41,345 bases of DNA from PHET01 sp038202795. GTDB lineage: Bacteria; Actinomycetota; Coriobacteriia; Anaerosomatales; PHET01. Below, one piece after another: positions 32,947-41,345 of the stretch. The stretch covers positions 1 to 41,345 of the forward strand of contig JBBREQ010000010.1 of the NCBI GenBank assembly GCA_038202795.1, in the 5' to 3' direction. A model generated the notes under the pieces. The model saw nothing but the letters and a program-made list of their open reading frames with translations, made no database searches and was not told where the DNA came from. The translations under genes and the position numbers were made by a program. Position 1 is the stretch's first letter. Each line of letters begins with the position of its first letter.

Positions 32947-33750
32947 TCACTCGACGCTGTCCAGCACGAAACGTGCGAGCGCCGATTCTCCTTTGAGGTC
33001 CTCCCACTCGCCCGCCGCTCCCTTCGACAGGGCGCCCAACTCGGCGTGGAGCATGGCGATACCGCAGTCGAGCGCTTTGGTGACCTTGGGCATCTCGATC
33101 GCCGAGTCGCGCGACACCTCGAGAGCCCCGTCCTTCATGCGGAAGCGCCACGGCTGTCGGTTGACAGCCGAGGGAGCGATTCGCGCGCATTCCACTGCGG
33201 CCACGGCCCACGGCGGCCATTCCTGTGTTCCGTCCGGTGCGATCTTGCTGAGCGGTTTGCGCTTGTGCGCCGAGGCGACGCCGCGCATGGCCCGTTCGCT
33301 GCCCGAGAGGCCATCGGTGGCGATTCCCACGGGCGAGACGGCGACGACACGCTCGGTCGAACCCAGACGCACGAGGCGGGCTGCCTTGTCCGGGTCGAAG
33401 AACCCGCCGATCCAGCAGGTGTCGAGGCCCAGCGCGGTCGCCTCGAGGACTGCTGCTTCGCCTACGTACCCGCAGTGTTGTTGGGCGAAGGGCGTGCGCT
33501 CATCGGCGATCATGCACAGTACGTGGGGAGCTCCGGTGACCTTGCCGTAGGCACCGATCACGCCGGTGAAGATGTCGGTCGCCGGCTCGGACACAAGCGT
33601 GACGCGTGCATCCGGGTAGGGGTGAAATCCCTCGCAGGCGCCGGCGAGATCGTCGAGCAGCGCCGAGTCCGCCGGTGCCGAGGTGAAAGCGCGCCGAGAA
33701 CGGCGGGACGCCACCGCCTCGAACCAGGCGTTCATTCGTGGGGTTCTCAT
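32947..33750 (-). CDS. Nitroreductase-family protein
   Basis: This 267-residue protein has the N-terminal RRSRRAFTS motif that binds FMN phosphate, EAAVLEATALGLDTCWIGGF in the middle and a long C-terminal half (NRQPWRFRM with the conserved Asn-Arg-Gln-Pro-W order) as in the larger putative nitroreductases of anaerobes. Probably a flavin-dependent reductase in the cytoplasm; the substrate is unknown. A ribosome site AAGGAG lies upstream of ATG 33750. Confidence 0.85.
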   Translation of the reverse strand: MRTPRMNAWFEAVASRRSRRAFTSAPADSALLDDLAGACEGFHPYPDARVTLVSEPATDIFTGVIGAYGKVTGAPHVLCMIADERTPFAQQHCGYVGEAAVLEATALGLDTCWIGGFFDPDKAARLVRLGSTERVVAVSPVGIATDGLSGSERAMRGVASAHKRKPLSKIAPDGTQEWPPWAVAAVECARIAPSAVNRQPWRFRMKDGALEVSRDSAIEMPKVTKALDCGIAMLHAELGALSKGAAGEWEDLKGESALARFVLDSVE

Positions 33751-33989
33751 CGGTAGGGCTCCTTGTGGGTGCTCCGGAGGTGTGCGCGACGGACCGCAAC
33801 CATTGGAGCGAATCTACCCGCTGGGACCACCAATGCCACAGTCGGGGTCGATCTTTTGTATGATTTGGGTCCAATGCTGCATTCACCACTCGTTCACACG
33901 GTGCTCACGTGCGATACATCCGGAGCAGTGAAGCTGGGTGCATGGTGCGCGATGAGCGACCTCCCGCTGAGCGCATGAAGGAGTAGACG
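33751..33989. other. Divergent intergenic region
   Basis: 239 nt between the nitroreductase gene (-) and the NapH-like gene (+). A TATGAT hexamer (33859-33864) could be a -10 for the plus-strand gene, with no good -35; the remainder is unremarkable. Confidence 0.35.
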
Positions 33990-35273
33990 GTGAGCGAAGT
34001 CCAACAACGCAAGGCCGAACGCCGGCGTTTTCACGTGGTCAGGTGGGCGGTCCTCGCGCTCGTGCTCGTGGTGAGCACCGTGATCGGGCTGCTGCATCAG
34101 AAGATGCCTGAACTGCGGCTGGCCGGCGTTGACGCCCTGTGCCCGTTCGGGGGAGTGGAGTCGCTGTGGGCGCTGCTCGCATCCGGCGCCATGCTCAAGA
34201 AGATCGCCGCGGCTAGCTTCATTCTTCTGGGTGCAGCAGTGGTGCTCAACCTGGTGCTCGGCCGAGCGTTTTGCGGACAGTTCTGCCCGTTGGGGACGCT
34301 GCAGGAGCTCTTTGGCTCGCTGCGCAACCGGCTGGGCATGGCCCGCAGAGAGATTCCCCGGGCCATCGACACGCCTGCTCGCTTCTTGAAGTACCTCGTG
34401 TTCGGGGTGTTCGCGTGGCTGGCCTGGCTCACGGGATCGCTTGCCATCAGACCCTATGACCCGTGGGTCGCCTACCACCACCTCACCTCCCCTGAGCTGC
34501 TCACGAACTTCGGAGTCGGTGCGGCCATTCTGGGTGTCTCATTCGTCGGGTCGTTTTTCTACGACCGGTTCTTCTGCAAGTACCTGTGCCCCATGGGCGC
34601 GTTTCTGGGCCTGTTCAACAAGCTCGGGTTCTATCAGGTGACGCGGCATGCGGACGCTTGCATCGACTGTCTCGCCTGCGACAGGGTCTGCCCGGTCAAC
34701 ATCGAGGTGTCGGCCACACCTGAGACGCTGAGCGATTCAGAGTGCATCGCATGCGGAGAGTGCGTGGCGGTGTGTCCCAAGGCCGAGGCGCTCACATTCG
34801 AGACGCGGACCCGCAAGGTCATGCGCCCCATCGTGCTTGTCGGGGCAACGATTGCGTTCATGGTGGCTGTGATCGCGGTGTCCGTGGCCGCCGGAGCGAT
34901 GACCTTCTTCAACAAGCCGCTCGCCCAACAGGTGGGGGCCGGTGCGATGCCCGCGCTGGCCACTGCGCCGTCAGCGACGCTTACTGCTACGGCTCCCGCG
35001 ATGTCGACGGGCGATCCGGCCGCCGCGTCTTCCTCGGCACCCGCGCAGTTCGATACCTCGCTCATCAAGGGCTACATGACCATCGCCGAGATCGCGCCGG
35101 CCACGGGTATCCCGACGACGGATTTCATCGCGACGCTGGGTATCACTACTGCGGAGCTCACGACTCCACTCAAAGAGATGAAGTACGCCCACGACTTCGA
35201 CACGCAAGCCGTACGGGACTTCGTTGCCGATCGGCTGGGGGTGCAGCGCTCGGAGCCCGAGGCGTGCGAGTAG
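33990..35273 (+). CDS. NapH-like membrane-bound 4Fe-4S protein
   Basis: This 427-residue protein has an N-terminal membrane segment, then several more with the NapH/CcoG/YccM-type cytoplasmic motifs CGQFCPLG and CKYLCPMG, and two ferredoxin clusters (CIDCLACDRVCP and CIACGECVAVCP). A last membrane segment follows, then an Ala/Pro/Thr/Ser-rich linker and a C-terminal helical domain with YMTIAEIAPATGIP. It probably moves electrons between quinol and a periplasmic or cytoplasmic partner. No nap or nos genes are adjacent, so its partner is unknown. GTG 33990 after AAGGAG. Confidence 0.88.
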   Translation: MSEVQQRKAERRRFHVVRWAVLALVLVVSTVIGLLHQKMPELRLAGVDALCPFGGVESLWALLASGAMLKKIAAASFILLGAAVVLNLVLGRAFCGQFCPLGTLQELFGSLRNRLGMARREIPRAIDTPARFLKYLVFGVFAWLAWLTGSLAIRPYDPWVAYHHLTSPELLTNFGVGAAILGVSFVGSFFYDRFFCKYLCPMGAFLGLFNKLGFYQVTRHADACIDCLACDRVCPVNIEVSATPETLSDSECIACGECVAVCPKAEALTFETRTRKVMRPIVLVGATIAFMVAVIAVSVAAGAMTFFNKPLAQQVGAGAMPALATAPSATLTATAPAMSTGDPAAASSSAPAQFDTSLIKGYMTIAEIAPATGIPTTDFIATLGITTAELTTPLKEMKYAHDFDTQAVRDFVADRLGVQRSEPEACE

Positions 35274-35280
35274 ACCGGGC

Positions 35281-36495
35281 TCAGTAGCGCATGAGTGCGA
35301 TGACGCCCTGAACCGGTGACTCCTCGCCGACGAAGGCATGCACTTCTCCGCCGTTGAGCAGGGTCTCGGCTGCAGCCAGATCGATGAGGTCCCAGCCGCA
35401 TTCACCGCCCACTCGCTCGCTGGCGGCGCCGTCCTCACGCAAGAAGCGCGGCGTGGTGGCACATACCGTCTCGACGGTTCCCGTAGCCCGATCAAACGTT
35501 CCAAAGGGGCCGACCGAATCGTCGAAGAACAGCGCGTTGACGCGCCCTGCGGCTGCTGCGGCGACAATCTGGTTCGGATCCCGGCTCACCAGTTGCGAGC
35601 CCTCTCTCTCCGTGACCTCGGCCAGACGCGTCTCCATCTGTCGCGCGAAGTGGGGCCTCAGGGTAGCGAGCACCTTCGCATGCACTTCGTGCGGCGCGAG
35701 TTCGTCGGTCGCTCCGTGGACCTGTTCGGCGGTAAGCGAGCGGCAGGTGTTCAGCGATCGGTACATGGCGAGCGCGTAGTCGACGCCTAGGAGCACGAGT
35801 GGCGCGTCATTGTCGCACGCGGTCGTCTTGGAGACCGCCACTTCGATCTTGCGCAGGTAGCGTTCCAGATTGGTCTTGTCGGTGTCCTTCTCGCCGCCGT
35901 GACCGTGGAAGATCGCCCCGGTGGGGCGGCCACCCTGAGCGGCCGACTGCGGCGTGGGAACGCTCGAGTACTGGATCGACTGCTGGGTCTCGTCGAACTG
36001 CAGCTCCTCGGCCAGCGAGGCGGGCACTCCCTCGAGCGGAATGAGATCGATCGTCGCACCGTCGCCGCGGTATAGCTGACAGCCGCCGCGGTCGAGCGCC
36101 AGCGCGTAGAACGTGCGATCGCCTATATGTGTGGCCATCAGAGGGCGCAGGTAGAAGCGGTCGCCCACGACGACCTGCTCAGGCACCGGCGCGCCCAGCC
36201 GGATGATGTCGACCCCGCTCGCAGACGCGAAGACCGCCACACCCAGCGAGCTCTCGCGCCAGAACGTGTCGTCGTCCAGGAGCGCGGTCGCAGGCCCACA
36301 GAGCGACTCTGCGTCGACACTGCGCATACCGTCGGCGACCAGTTGGTCGACTGCGGACCGCAGCAGGTTCTTGAGCCGGGTAGGGTCCTGCTGCTTCTCG
36401 GCGCCCGCCCTATGAGTGGGCAGGTACAGCGACAGGGCCGGCCAGTCCTGGGCACCGGCGAGTGCAACGAGTGTACCGTGGTCGAGTGAGTTCAT
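35281..36495 (-). CDS. Bacterial archaeo-eukaryotic release-factor-like (baeRF) protein
   Basis: This 404-residue protein starts near ALSLYLPTHRAG and contains DPTRLKNLLRSAVDQL, FWRESSLGVAVFAS, and a central FYALALDRGGCQLYRGDG, as in the bacterial eRF1-like (baeRF) families, some of which carry eRF1 domain 2 and 3 folds. A downstream FHGHGGEKDTDKTNLERYLR resembles the catalytic loop region of these proteins. Whether it acts on ribosomes or tRNA is unknown. ATG 36495 follows AAGGGAG. The open frame extends 30 codons farther without support. It is convergent with the NapH-like gene (7-nt gap). Confidence 0.65.
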   Translation of the reverse strand: MNSLDHGTLVALAGAQDWPALSLYLPTHRAGAEKQQDPTRLKNLLRSAVDQLVADGMRSVDAESLCGPATALLDDDTFWRESSLGVAVFASASGVDIIRLGAPVPEQVVVGDRFYLRPLMATHIGDRTFYALALDRGGCQLYRGDGATIDLIPLEGVPASLAEELQFDETQQSIQYSSVPTPQSAAQGGRPTGAIFHGHGGEKDTDKTNLERYLRKIEVAVSKTTACDNDAPLVLLGVDYALAMYRSLNTCRSLTAEQVHGATDELAPHEVHAKVLATLRPHFARQMETRLAEVTEREGSQLVSRDPNQIVAAAAAGRVNALFFDDSVGPFGTFDRATGTVETVCATTPRFLREDGAASERVGGECGWDLIDLAAAETLLNGGEVHAFVGEESPVQGVIALMRY

Positions 36496-36666
36496 AGAGA
36501 AGCTCCCTTCGCATGGTCGAGGCCGCGATCCGCGCGCACCTTCCGGCCGCTGCGGTGCGTCATGCACATACCTATCTGTTCCCACCTGCAGCGGAATTGG
36601 CAGCCGAGGTTTGCCGAGAAGGCTCCGGGCGGTGGTTGGCGAGGTGACGAGGGCGGCCTGGCGGCG

Positions 36667-36672
36667 TATACT
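36667..36672 (+). promoter_or_regulatory. -10 element of the SRP RNA promoter
   Basis: TATACT with GTGACG 17 nt upstream (36644-36649); the expected transcript start near 36679 coincides with the start of the SRP RNA. Confidence 0.65.
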
Positions 36673-36678
36673 CCAGCA

Positions 36679-36793
36679 CTTGCCGAGCGCCTCGGGCGGG
36701 CTCGGGCGGCGTCATGTCGTGAACCTGGTCAGATCCGGAAGGAAGCAGCCATAAGCGGCCTCTGACGAGCGCCCGGGTCCGCCGGGGGCGCTT
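36679..36793 (+). ncRNA. ffs: Signal recognition particle RNA, small bacterial type (4.5S)
   Basis: The conserved SRP tetraloop domain is present: GAACCTGGTCAGATCCGGAA and GGAAGCAGCCATAAGCGGCC (36721-36760), with the GGAA tetraloop and the asymmetric AGCAGCCA loop that bind Ffh. The flanks pair as a long hairpin (5' arm from about 36687, 3' arm to 36791), giving about 110 nt. Placement just upstream of dnaX-ybaB-recR is a conserved gene order. Ends are approximate. Confidence 0.95.
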
Positions 36794-36828
36794 CGCGCAT
36801 TCCCGCGCCCGCGTGTCAGAAGCGGCGG

Positions 36829-36834
36829 TATACT
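36829..36834 (+). promoter_or_regulatory. Candidate -10 element for dnaX
   Basis: TATACT about 40 nt before the dnaX start codon; expected leader about 34 nt. No convincing -35. Confidence 0.45.
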
Positions 36835-36874
36835 CGACGCTGCACACTGAAGTCACGGGAGTCGACACATACAC

Positions 36875-38857
36875 ATGGCGCACCAGTCTCTGTATCGCAA
36901 ATATCGGCCGGCGACGTTTGACGATGTCGTGGGTCAGCAGCACATCGAGCGCACGCTACGTAACGCGGTGGCGGAGGGCTCGGTGGCGCACGCGTACCTT
37001 TTCACGGGTCCCCGCGGTACCGGCAAGACGACCACCGCGCGGTTGCTCGCCAAGGCGCTGCTGTGCGAGCGGGGTCTGACGGGCGAGCCTGACGGGACCT
37101 GCGACCAGTGCATCCAGGTCGCCAACGGTACGCACCCCGACGTGCGCGAGATCGACGCAGCCTCTAACACCGGCGTCGACAACGTGCGCGAGGAGATCAG
37201 CGGACGCGTGCAGTTCGCACCCACGCTGGGCCGCTACAAGGTCTACATCATCGACGAGGTCCACATGCTTTCGGCGGCGGCCTTCAACGCGCTGCTCAAG
37301 ACGCTCGAAGAGCCTCCCCCCAACGTGGTGTTCGTGCTGTGCACCACGCACCCGCACAAAGTCCCGGAGACCATCCACTCACGCTGCCAGCGCTTCGACT
37401 TCCGCCGCATCAGCGTCGAGGAGATCGCCGATCGGCTGCGCTACATCGCCGAGGCGGAAGGGTACCGTGTCGACCGGGGCGCGTTCACGCTTATGGCGCG
37501 CCATGCCGAGGGCGGGATGCGTGACGCCATCACCACGCTCGAGCAACTGGCCGCGTTCACCGGCGGCGAAGTCACGGTCGATGATGTCGAAGGGCTGTTG
37601 GGCGAGGTCGATTCCGCGCAGCTTTTCGAGGTCGCGGCGCTCATTGCTCGTCGCGACATCGCCGGGTGTTTCCGCTGGATCGCCTTGACTGCCGAGACCG
37701 GCACCGACCTCGCCGAGCTCGTACGGGAGTTCACCGCCCATGTGCGCGATCTGTTCCTGATCGCCGCGGTGGGCGATGGCAGCGGACTCATCGATCGGAC
37801 TGCCGAGGAACTCTCGATGCTCGAGGCGCAGGCGGCCGAGTTTGGCGGGCCGGACCGGCTGGCCAGGCTCTTGGCGCTGCTGGGCGAGCTGGCAAGCGAG
37901 ATGCGCTGGAGCAGCGACCCGCGGCTCTCCTTGGAGGTCGCTCTGACGCGTATGGCGCGACCCCAAGGGGAGATGACGCTGGAGGCTTTGGCCGAGAGGG
38001 TCGAGCAGCTGGAGCGGGGGCTTCCCGCCTCGGCGTCCGTCGGCGCTTCGGCCGCATCCCCTGCGGCGTCCGGTGCTCAAGGAGTGCCCACCAGCGGAGC
38101 TGGTGAACACGCCATTCGCAGGGACGCCTTCGGGGACGCAGCCGAAACACCTACTGAATTCGGGAAGGCACAAGACACCGCGCAATCCCCACATGCCGCG
38201 CTGGCGAACTCCTCTGGCTCCGCAGCTGCGAACCCGGCAGCTTCCGACCGTCCGCAGCCGCGTGTCCCGGCAGGGTCCGAAAACCCCCACGAACGCCCGA
38301 CCGACGAACCTGCGCCCGATGCGGCGCCGGATCCTGCGGGTCCGCTCGACCGGGGGGCGGCCAAGCGGAACTGGCAGGCGGTGCTGGTCGAGATCAAGAA
38401 GGTGAAGCCCACTCGGGCCCAGCTGTTCAGCAGCGTTGAGATCGATGTGGATGCCGACGGAAAGACCCTGGTGCTGGAGTTTCCCAGCGACCAGGCGTTC
38501 TCGATGCAGATGGCCGAGGAGCCCGAGATGCGCGAGCTTCTGCGCAGCGCCTTGTCGCGCGTTTTCTCGGCAGTCCCACCGTTCCGGACCCAGCTGGGGC
38601 GCGGGGCGGTCCGCCCGATCGACCCTCCCGCGCCGGAGCCGCTGGCTTCGTACGAGACTCCGGAAGAGTCGGAGGCGGCGCTCTCGGATGACGAACCGCC
38701 TCCTGAGTACTACGAGACCGCCGCAGGGTTCACCGAGCCTGCGGCCCAGCGCAGTTCAGCACCCACCGGGGAGCTGGAAAGCGTGCTCGACCAACTCGGC
38801 GCGACGATCGTCGCCGAGCACGCATACGAGCCCGACGGAGAGGACGAGACGACGTGA
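36875..38857 (+). CDS. dnaX: DNA polymerase III gamma/tau subunit
   Basis: This 660-residue clamp-loader ATPase has the N-terminal SLYRKYRPATFDDVVGQ, Walker A GPRGTGKTT, a zinc-binding Cys set (C..C..CDQC), DEVHMLS (Walker B), SRC-like HSRCQRF and the lid domain. A Pro/Ala-rich variable linker (about 390-500) precedes the C-terminal tau-type domain. It loads the sliding clamp and links polymerase and helicase. No A-rich slippery stretch was seen, so a separate gamma form by frameshift is not supported. The YbaB start overlaps its stop (4 nt). Confidence 0.97.
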   Translation: MAHQSLYRKYRPATFDDVVGQQHIERTLRNAVAEGSVAHAYLFTGPRGTGKTTTARLLAKALLCERGLTGEPDGTCDQCIQVANGTHPDVREIDAASNTGVDNVREEISGRVQFAPTLGRYKVYIIDEVHMLSAAAFNALLKTLEEPPPNVVFVLCTTHPHKVPETIHSRCQRFDFRRISVEEIADRLRYIAEAEGYRVDRGAFTLMARHAEGGMRDAITTLEQLAAFTGGEVTVDDVEGLLGEVDSAQLFEVAALIARRDIAGCFRWIALTAETGTDLAELVREFTAHVRDLFLIAAVGDGSGLIDRTAEELSMLEAQAAEFGGPDRLARLLALLGELASEMRWSSDPRLSLEVALTRMARPQGEMTLEALAERVEQLERGLPASASVGASAASPAASGAQGVPTSGAGEHAIRRDAFGDAAETPTEFGKAQDTAQSPHAALANSSGSAAANPAASDRPQPRVPAGSENPHERPTDEPAPDAAPDPAGPLDRGAAKRNWQAVLVEIKKVKPTRAQLFSSVEIDVDADGKTLVLEFPSDQAFSMQMAEEPEMRELLRSALSRVFSAVPPFRTQLGRGAVRPIDPPAPEPLASYETPEESEAALSDDEPPPEYYETAAGFTEPAAQRSSAPTGELESVLDQLGATIVAEHAYEPDGEDETT

Positions 38858-39162
38858 ACTTCGGCAAGATGATGAAACAGGCGCAGCAGATGCAGGCCAA
38901 GATGGCCGAGATGCAGGAGAAGCTCAAAGCCGAGACAGTCGAGGCGTCCTCCGGCGGGGGGATGGTGCGCGTGGTGATGACGGGTGACATGCAGGTTCGC
39001 TCGATCGACATCGATCCCGCAGCAGTCGACCCGGACGATGTGGAGCTGCTCGCAGACATGGTCGCCGCCGCGGTCAACGAGGCCCTGCGCGCAACGCAGG
39101 AGTTGGCGTCGAGCAAGATGGCCGACATCACCGGCGGCGTCAACATCCCGGGGCTCATGTAG
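38854..39162 (+). CDS. ybaB: Nucleoid-associated protein, YbaB/EbfC family
   Basis: This 102-residue protein has the N-terminal coiled-coil helix (KMMKQAQQMQAKMAEMQEKL) and the DNA-binding core GGGMVRVVMTGD through SIDIDPAA, as expected. The start GTG 38854 overlaps the dnaX stop, and it is followed by recR after 3 nt, the standard dnaX-ybaB-recR order. Confidence 0.96.
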   Translation: MNFGKMMKQAQQMQAKMAEMQEKLKAETVEASSGGGMVRVVMTGDMQVRSIDIDPAAVDPDDVELLADMVAAAVNEALRATQELASSKMADITGGVNIPGLM

Positions 39163-39165
39163 CGT

Positions 39166-39762
39166 ATGCGCTATCCCGCTGCGATAAGCCGGCTTCTCGA
39201 GGAGCTCGAACGGCTCCCGGGTGTCGGCCCCAAGAGCGCACAGCGCATCGCGTACTGGCTTCTGACAGCTGAGACCGTCGACGCTGAGCGTCTGGCGGCA
39301 GCGATCACCGAGGTGAAGAGCGCGATTCACTTCTGCCCGCGGTGTTTCAACTTCGCCGAGGGCGAGCTGTGCGGCATCTGCGCCGATCCCACTCGGGACA
39401 CCACGATCGTCTGCGTCGTCGAGGAGCCGCGAGATCTCGCTGCGGTCGAGCGCGTGGCTGAGTATCGGGGGCTCTACCACGTCTTGCACGGCGCGATCTC
39501 GCCCATAGACGGCATCGGGCCCGACCAGCTCAGGGTAAGAGAGCTGATCGAGCGCCTAGGTGTCGAGGAGGTGCACGAGATCGTGGTGGCTACCAACCCC
39601 AACGTCGAAGGGGAAACCACCGCGCTCTATCTCGCGCGCCTGATCAAGCCCTTGGGTATCAAAGTCACAAGGATCGCGAGCGGGCTACCCGTGGGCGGCG
39701 ACCTTGAGTACGCCGATGAGGTCACGCTGGGCAGGGCGCTCGAGGCGCGCAGAGAGATGTGA
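39166..39762 (+). CDS. recR: Recombination protein RecR
   Basis: This 198-residue protein has the helix-hairpin-helix LPGVGPKSAQRIAYWL, the four-Cys zinc finger (CPRCFNFAEGELCGIC), the Toprim domain with VVEEPRDLAAVE and YRGLYHVLHGAISPIDGIGP, and the Walker-B-like end ATNPNVEGETTALYL. It acts with RecF/RecO in gap repair. Complete and typical in length. Confidence 0.97.
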   Translation: MRYPAAISRLLEELERLPGVGPKSAQRIAYWLLTAETVDAERLAAAITEVKSAIHFCPRCFNFAEGELCGICADPTRDTTIVCVVEEPRDLAAVERVAEYRGLYHVLHGAISPIDGIGPDQLRVRELIERLGVEEVHEIVVATNPNVEGETTALYLARLIKPLGIKVTRIASGLPVGGDLEYADEVTLGRALEARREM

Positions 39763-39919
39763 TTGACAGGTTCTGCCTGCCGTTCACCGACACCGAGACG
39801 CCGTCGGCCGCCCCATAGGTGCCGTACGCCGCTCAGCACCCAGCGCGCCTCTATCCTGTACGAACCCTCTTTGCACCAGCAAGAGGCGTCCTGGGTAGCA
39901 CGGGGAGAAAGGGGGCGCA
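39763..39919. other. Intergenic region before the por operon
   Basis: 157 nt that should hold the por promoter. TTGACA occurs at 39763-39768 and TATCCT at about 39853, but they are not at promoter spacing to each other. A ribosome site (AAAGGGGG) lies at the end. Confidence 0.4.
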
Positions 39920-40495
39920 ATGCCAAAGCTGATCGAGATCCGCTGGCATGCACGCGCCGGGCAAGGTGCCGTAACGGCCGCCAAGGTCGTGGCCGAGACC
40001 GCTCTAGAGGCGGGCCAGTACATGCAGGCGATGCCTGAGTACGGACCCGAGCGCATGGGCGCGCCGATCAAGGCGTTCACACGTATTAGCGATGAACCCA
40101 TCGAGATTCACAACAACATCGAGTTCCCTGACGTCGTCATCGTGCTCGATGAGTCGCTGCTCGACGTGGTCGACGTGACAGAAGGCATCAAGGACGGCGG
40201 CGTGGTGATCATCAACACCTGCTCGCCCGCCAGTGGCGTCAAAGAGGTGCTCGGCTTGGACGATTCCGTGAAGGTCGCCTGTGTCGATGCCTCGGGCATC
40301 GCTCTGGACACCATCAAGCGCGACATCCCCAACACGCCCATCGTAGGTGCCTTCATGAAGGTGACCGACGCGGTTGACGTCGAGGTGTTCAAGGGGCTGC
40401 TTGCCAAGAACCTCAGCAAGAAGTTCGGCCAGGAAATGATCGACGCGAACTTCGAGGCAGTCACGCGAGCCTACGAGGAGGTGACCATGGCATGA
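39920..40495 (+). CDS. porC: 2-oxoacid:ferredoxin oxidoreductase (pyruvate type) gamma subunit
   Basis: This 191-residue protein belongs to the POR/KOR gamma family: EIRWHARAGQGAVTAAKV at the start with the A-R-x-G-Q-G motif, YGPERMGAPIKAFTRIS in the middle, and a Rossmann-like fold. It is a structural subunit of the four-subunit enzyme that converts pyruvate or a related oxoacid plus CoA to acyl-CoA, CO2 and reduced ferredoxin. The delta gene overlaps its stop by 4 nt. Substrate (pyruvate or another oxoacid) cannot be fixed from sequence alone. Confidence 0.92.
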   Translation: MPKLIEIRWHARAGQGAVTAAKVVAETALEAGQYMQAMPEYGPERMGAPIKAFTRISDEPIEIHNNIEFPDVVIVLDESLLDVVDVTEGIKDGGVVIINTCSPASGVKEVLGLDDSVKVACVDASGIALDTIKRDIPNTPIVGAFMKVTDAVDVEVFKGLLAKNLSKKFGQEMIDANFEAVTRAYEEVTMA

Positions 40496-40821
40496 GTGAT
40501 ACCAAGTGGGACGTCTCCAATATCGGCGAATGGACGAGCGACCAATTCCCGCGGGGCGCGAAGATCCCTGTCGGCGGTAACTCGTGCGAGTACGTCACCG
40601 GCGGCTGGAGAAGCGAGCGCCCGGTGCGCGACGACGACAAGTGCAAGCAGTGCCTGCTGTGCTGGGTGTTCTGCCCGGACTCCTCGGTCATGGTCGCCGA
40701 CGAGAAGGTCCACGACTTTGACTACGAGCACTGTAAGGGCTGCGGTATCTGCGCCCACGAGTGCCCCTTCGACGCCATCGAGATGGTGCCCGAGGGCTGC
40801 GAACTTCCGGGGGTGAAGTAA
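40492..40821 (+). CDS. porD: 2-oxoacid:ferredoxin oxidoreductase delta subunit, ferredoxin-like
   Basis: This 109-residue protein has two [4Fe-4S] motifs: CKQCLLCWVFCPD and CKGCGICAHECPFDAIEM, as in PorD. The N-terminus has the family's GGNSCEYVTGGWRSERP stretch. It relays electrons to free ferredoxin. ATG 40492 overlaps the gamma-subunit stop (ATGA), and the alpha subunit starts 3 nt after its end. Confidence 0.95.
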   Translation: MSDTKWDVSNIGEWTSDQFPRGAKIPVGGNSCEYVTGGWRSERPVRDDDKCKQCLLCWVFCPDSSVMVADEKVHDFDYEHCKGCGICAHECPFDAIEMVPEGCELPGVK

Positions 40822-40824
40822 CCG

Positions 40825-41345
40825 ATGGTTGCTCAGCAGAAGACCGTTGCCAGCACCGGCAACATCATGGTCGCTGAGGCGATGCGCCAGAGCGCGCCCG
40901 ACGTCATGGCCGCCTACCCGATCACTCCGCAGACGACCATCGTCGAGGAGTACGCGAAGTCCGTCGCGCAGGGTCGCGTCCGCACCGAGTACGTCACCGT
41001 CGAGTCCGAGCACTCGGCGATGAGCGCCTGCGTGGGCGCCTCGGCAGCCGGCGCTCGCGTCATGACCGCCACCTCGTCGCAGGGCCTGGCCTACATGTGG
41101 GAGCAGCTCCACATCGCCGCCGGCCTGCGGCTGCCGATCATCATGGCCAACGCGAACCGTGCCCTGGCCGCGCCGATCAACATCCACTGCGACCACTCCG
41201 ACATCATGGGCGCCCGCGATACCGGCTGGATCATCTACTTCGCCGAGACCGCGCAGGAGGCCTACGACAACACGCTCATGGCGGTCCGCGTCGCCGAGCA
41301 CCCCGACGTGCTGCTCCCGGTCATGACCACGCTTGATGGCTTCAT
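40825..41345 (+). CDS. porA: 2-oxoacid:ferredoxin oxidoreductase alpha subunit (partial, 3' end missing)
   Basis: The first 173 residues are inside the window. AAYPITPQTTIVEEY and the later EYVTVESEHSAMSACVGAS are hallmarks of the alpha (pyrimidine-binding) domain of PorA, and TATSSQGLAYMWEQLHIAAG continues it. The TPP-binding beta subunit is expected downstream of the window. Start ATG 40825. Confidence 0.93.
   Translation, partial: MVAQQKTVASTGNIMVAEAMRQSAPDVMAAYPITPQTTIVEEYAKSVAQGRVRTEYVTVESEHSAMSACVGASAAGARVMTATSSQGLAYMWEQLHIAAGLRLPIIMANANRALAAPINIHCDHSDIMGARDTGWIIYFAETAQEAYDNTLMAVRVAEHPDVLLPVMTTLDGF

Noticed and set aside
38390..38410. Programmed frameshift site in dnaX for a short gamma form
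   Set aside because: No A-rich slippery heptamer followed by a stop in another frame was seen.
3234..39772. Shared 12-mer GATTGACAGGTT at 3234 and 39761 as a common promoter box
   Set aside because: Matches of this length are expected by chance in a window of this size, and neither has a matching -10.

Overview
The window is GC-rich, densely coded DNA from an anaerobic bacterium. Signs pointing to a high-GC actinobacterium, most plausibly a Coriobacteriia-like lineage (inference, no rRNA or marker tree here), are: a group 3b-type NAD(P)-linked [NiFe] hydrogenase, a membrane formate dehydrogenase with cytochrome b, a four-subunit-type 2-oxoacid:ferredoxin oxidoreductase, a NapH-like polyferredoxin, a MerR-TipAS relic with its typical operator, GTG/TTG starts, and a divergent gene pair that looks leaderless.

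Layout. 1-3150: end of a hydrogenase operon (gamma, delta, alpha subunits, then the maturation protease). 3367-7592: formate dehydrogenase locus; the alpha gene keeps only its Tat signal start and its C-terminal half, while the beta, gamma and FdhE genes are intact. 7708-11766: a secreted protein, a divergent OmpR-type response regulator and histidine kinase, then a secreted coiled-coil protein and a lipoprotein; an identical 16-nt direct-repeat box lies upstream of both secreted-protein transcription units. 11780-17197: a molybdenum-cofactor-sulfurase-like class V aminotransferase, a PASTA protein, a decayed MerR-TipAS regulator with an intact-looking promoter, a DUF1295 methyltransferase-like protein, small membrane proteins and an ABC ATPase. 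17266-21756: a MacB/LolD-like ABC ATPase and permease, a small HAD protein and an AlkD-like repair protein.

21848-29218 is a same-strand secretome island: two subtilisin-type proteases flank a lipoprotein and two tandem paralogous exported proteins. One subtilase, the two paralogues and the exported protein at 7708-8394 all end in the same Lys/Tyr-rich domain that finishes with Y-x-x-V-K-like residues; three of them also carry PPC-like domains introduced by a D-[ND]-[IV]-P-G motif. This is the best candidate here for an undescribed exported system.

29215-36495 holds mostly housekeeping and redox genes: DEAD-box helicase, cardiolipin synthase, TIGR01777 epimerase, nitroreductase, NapH-like protein and a baeRF-type protein. 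36679-39762 is the conserved block SRP RNA, dnaX, ybaB, recR. 39920-41345 begins a por operon (gamma, delta, alpha, cut by the window end).

Together the energy genes suggest H2, formate and 2-oxoacid redox chemistry feeding NAD(P)H, ferredoxin and a quinone-linked membrane chain. Two genes (fdnG and the MerR relic) retain head and tail but lack the middle; whether that is genome decay or an assembly fault cannot be decided from this sequence.
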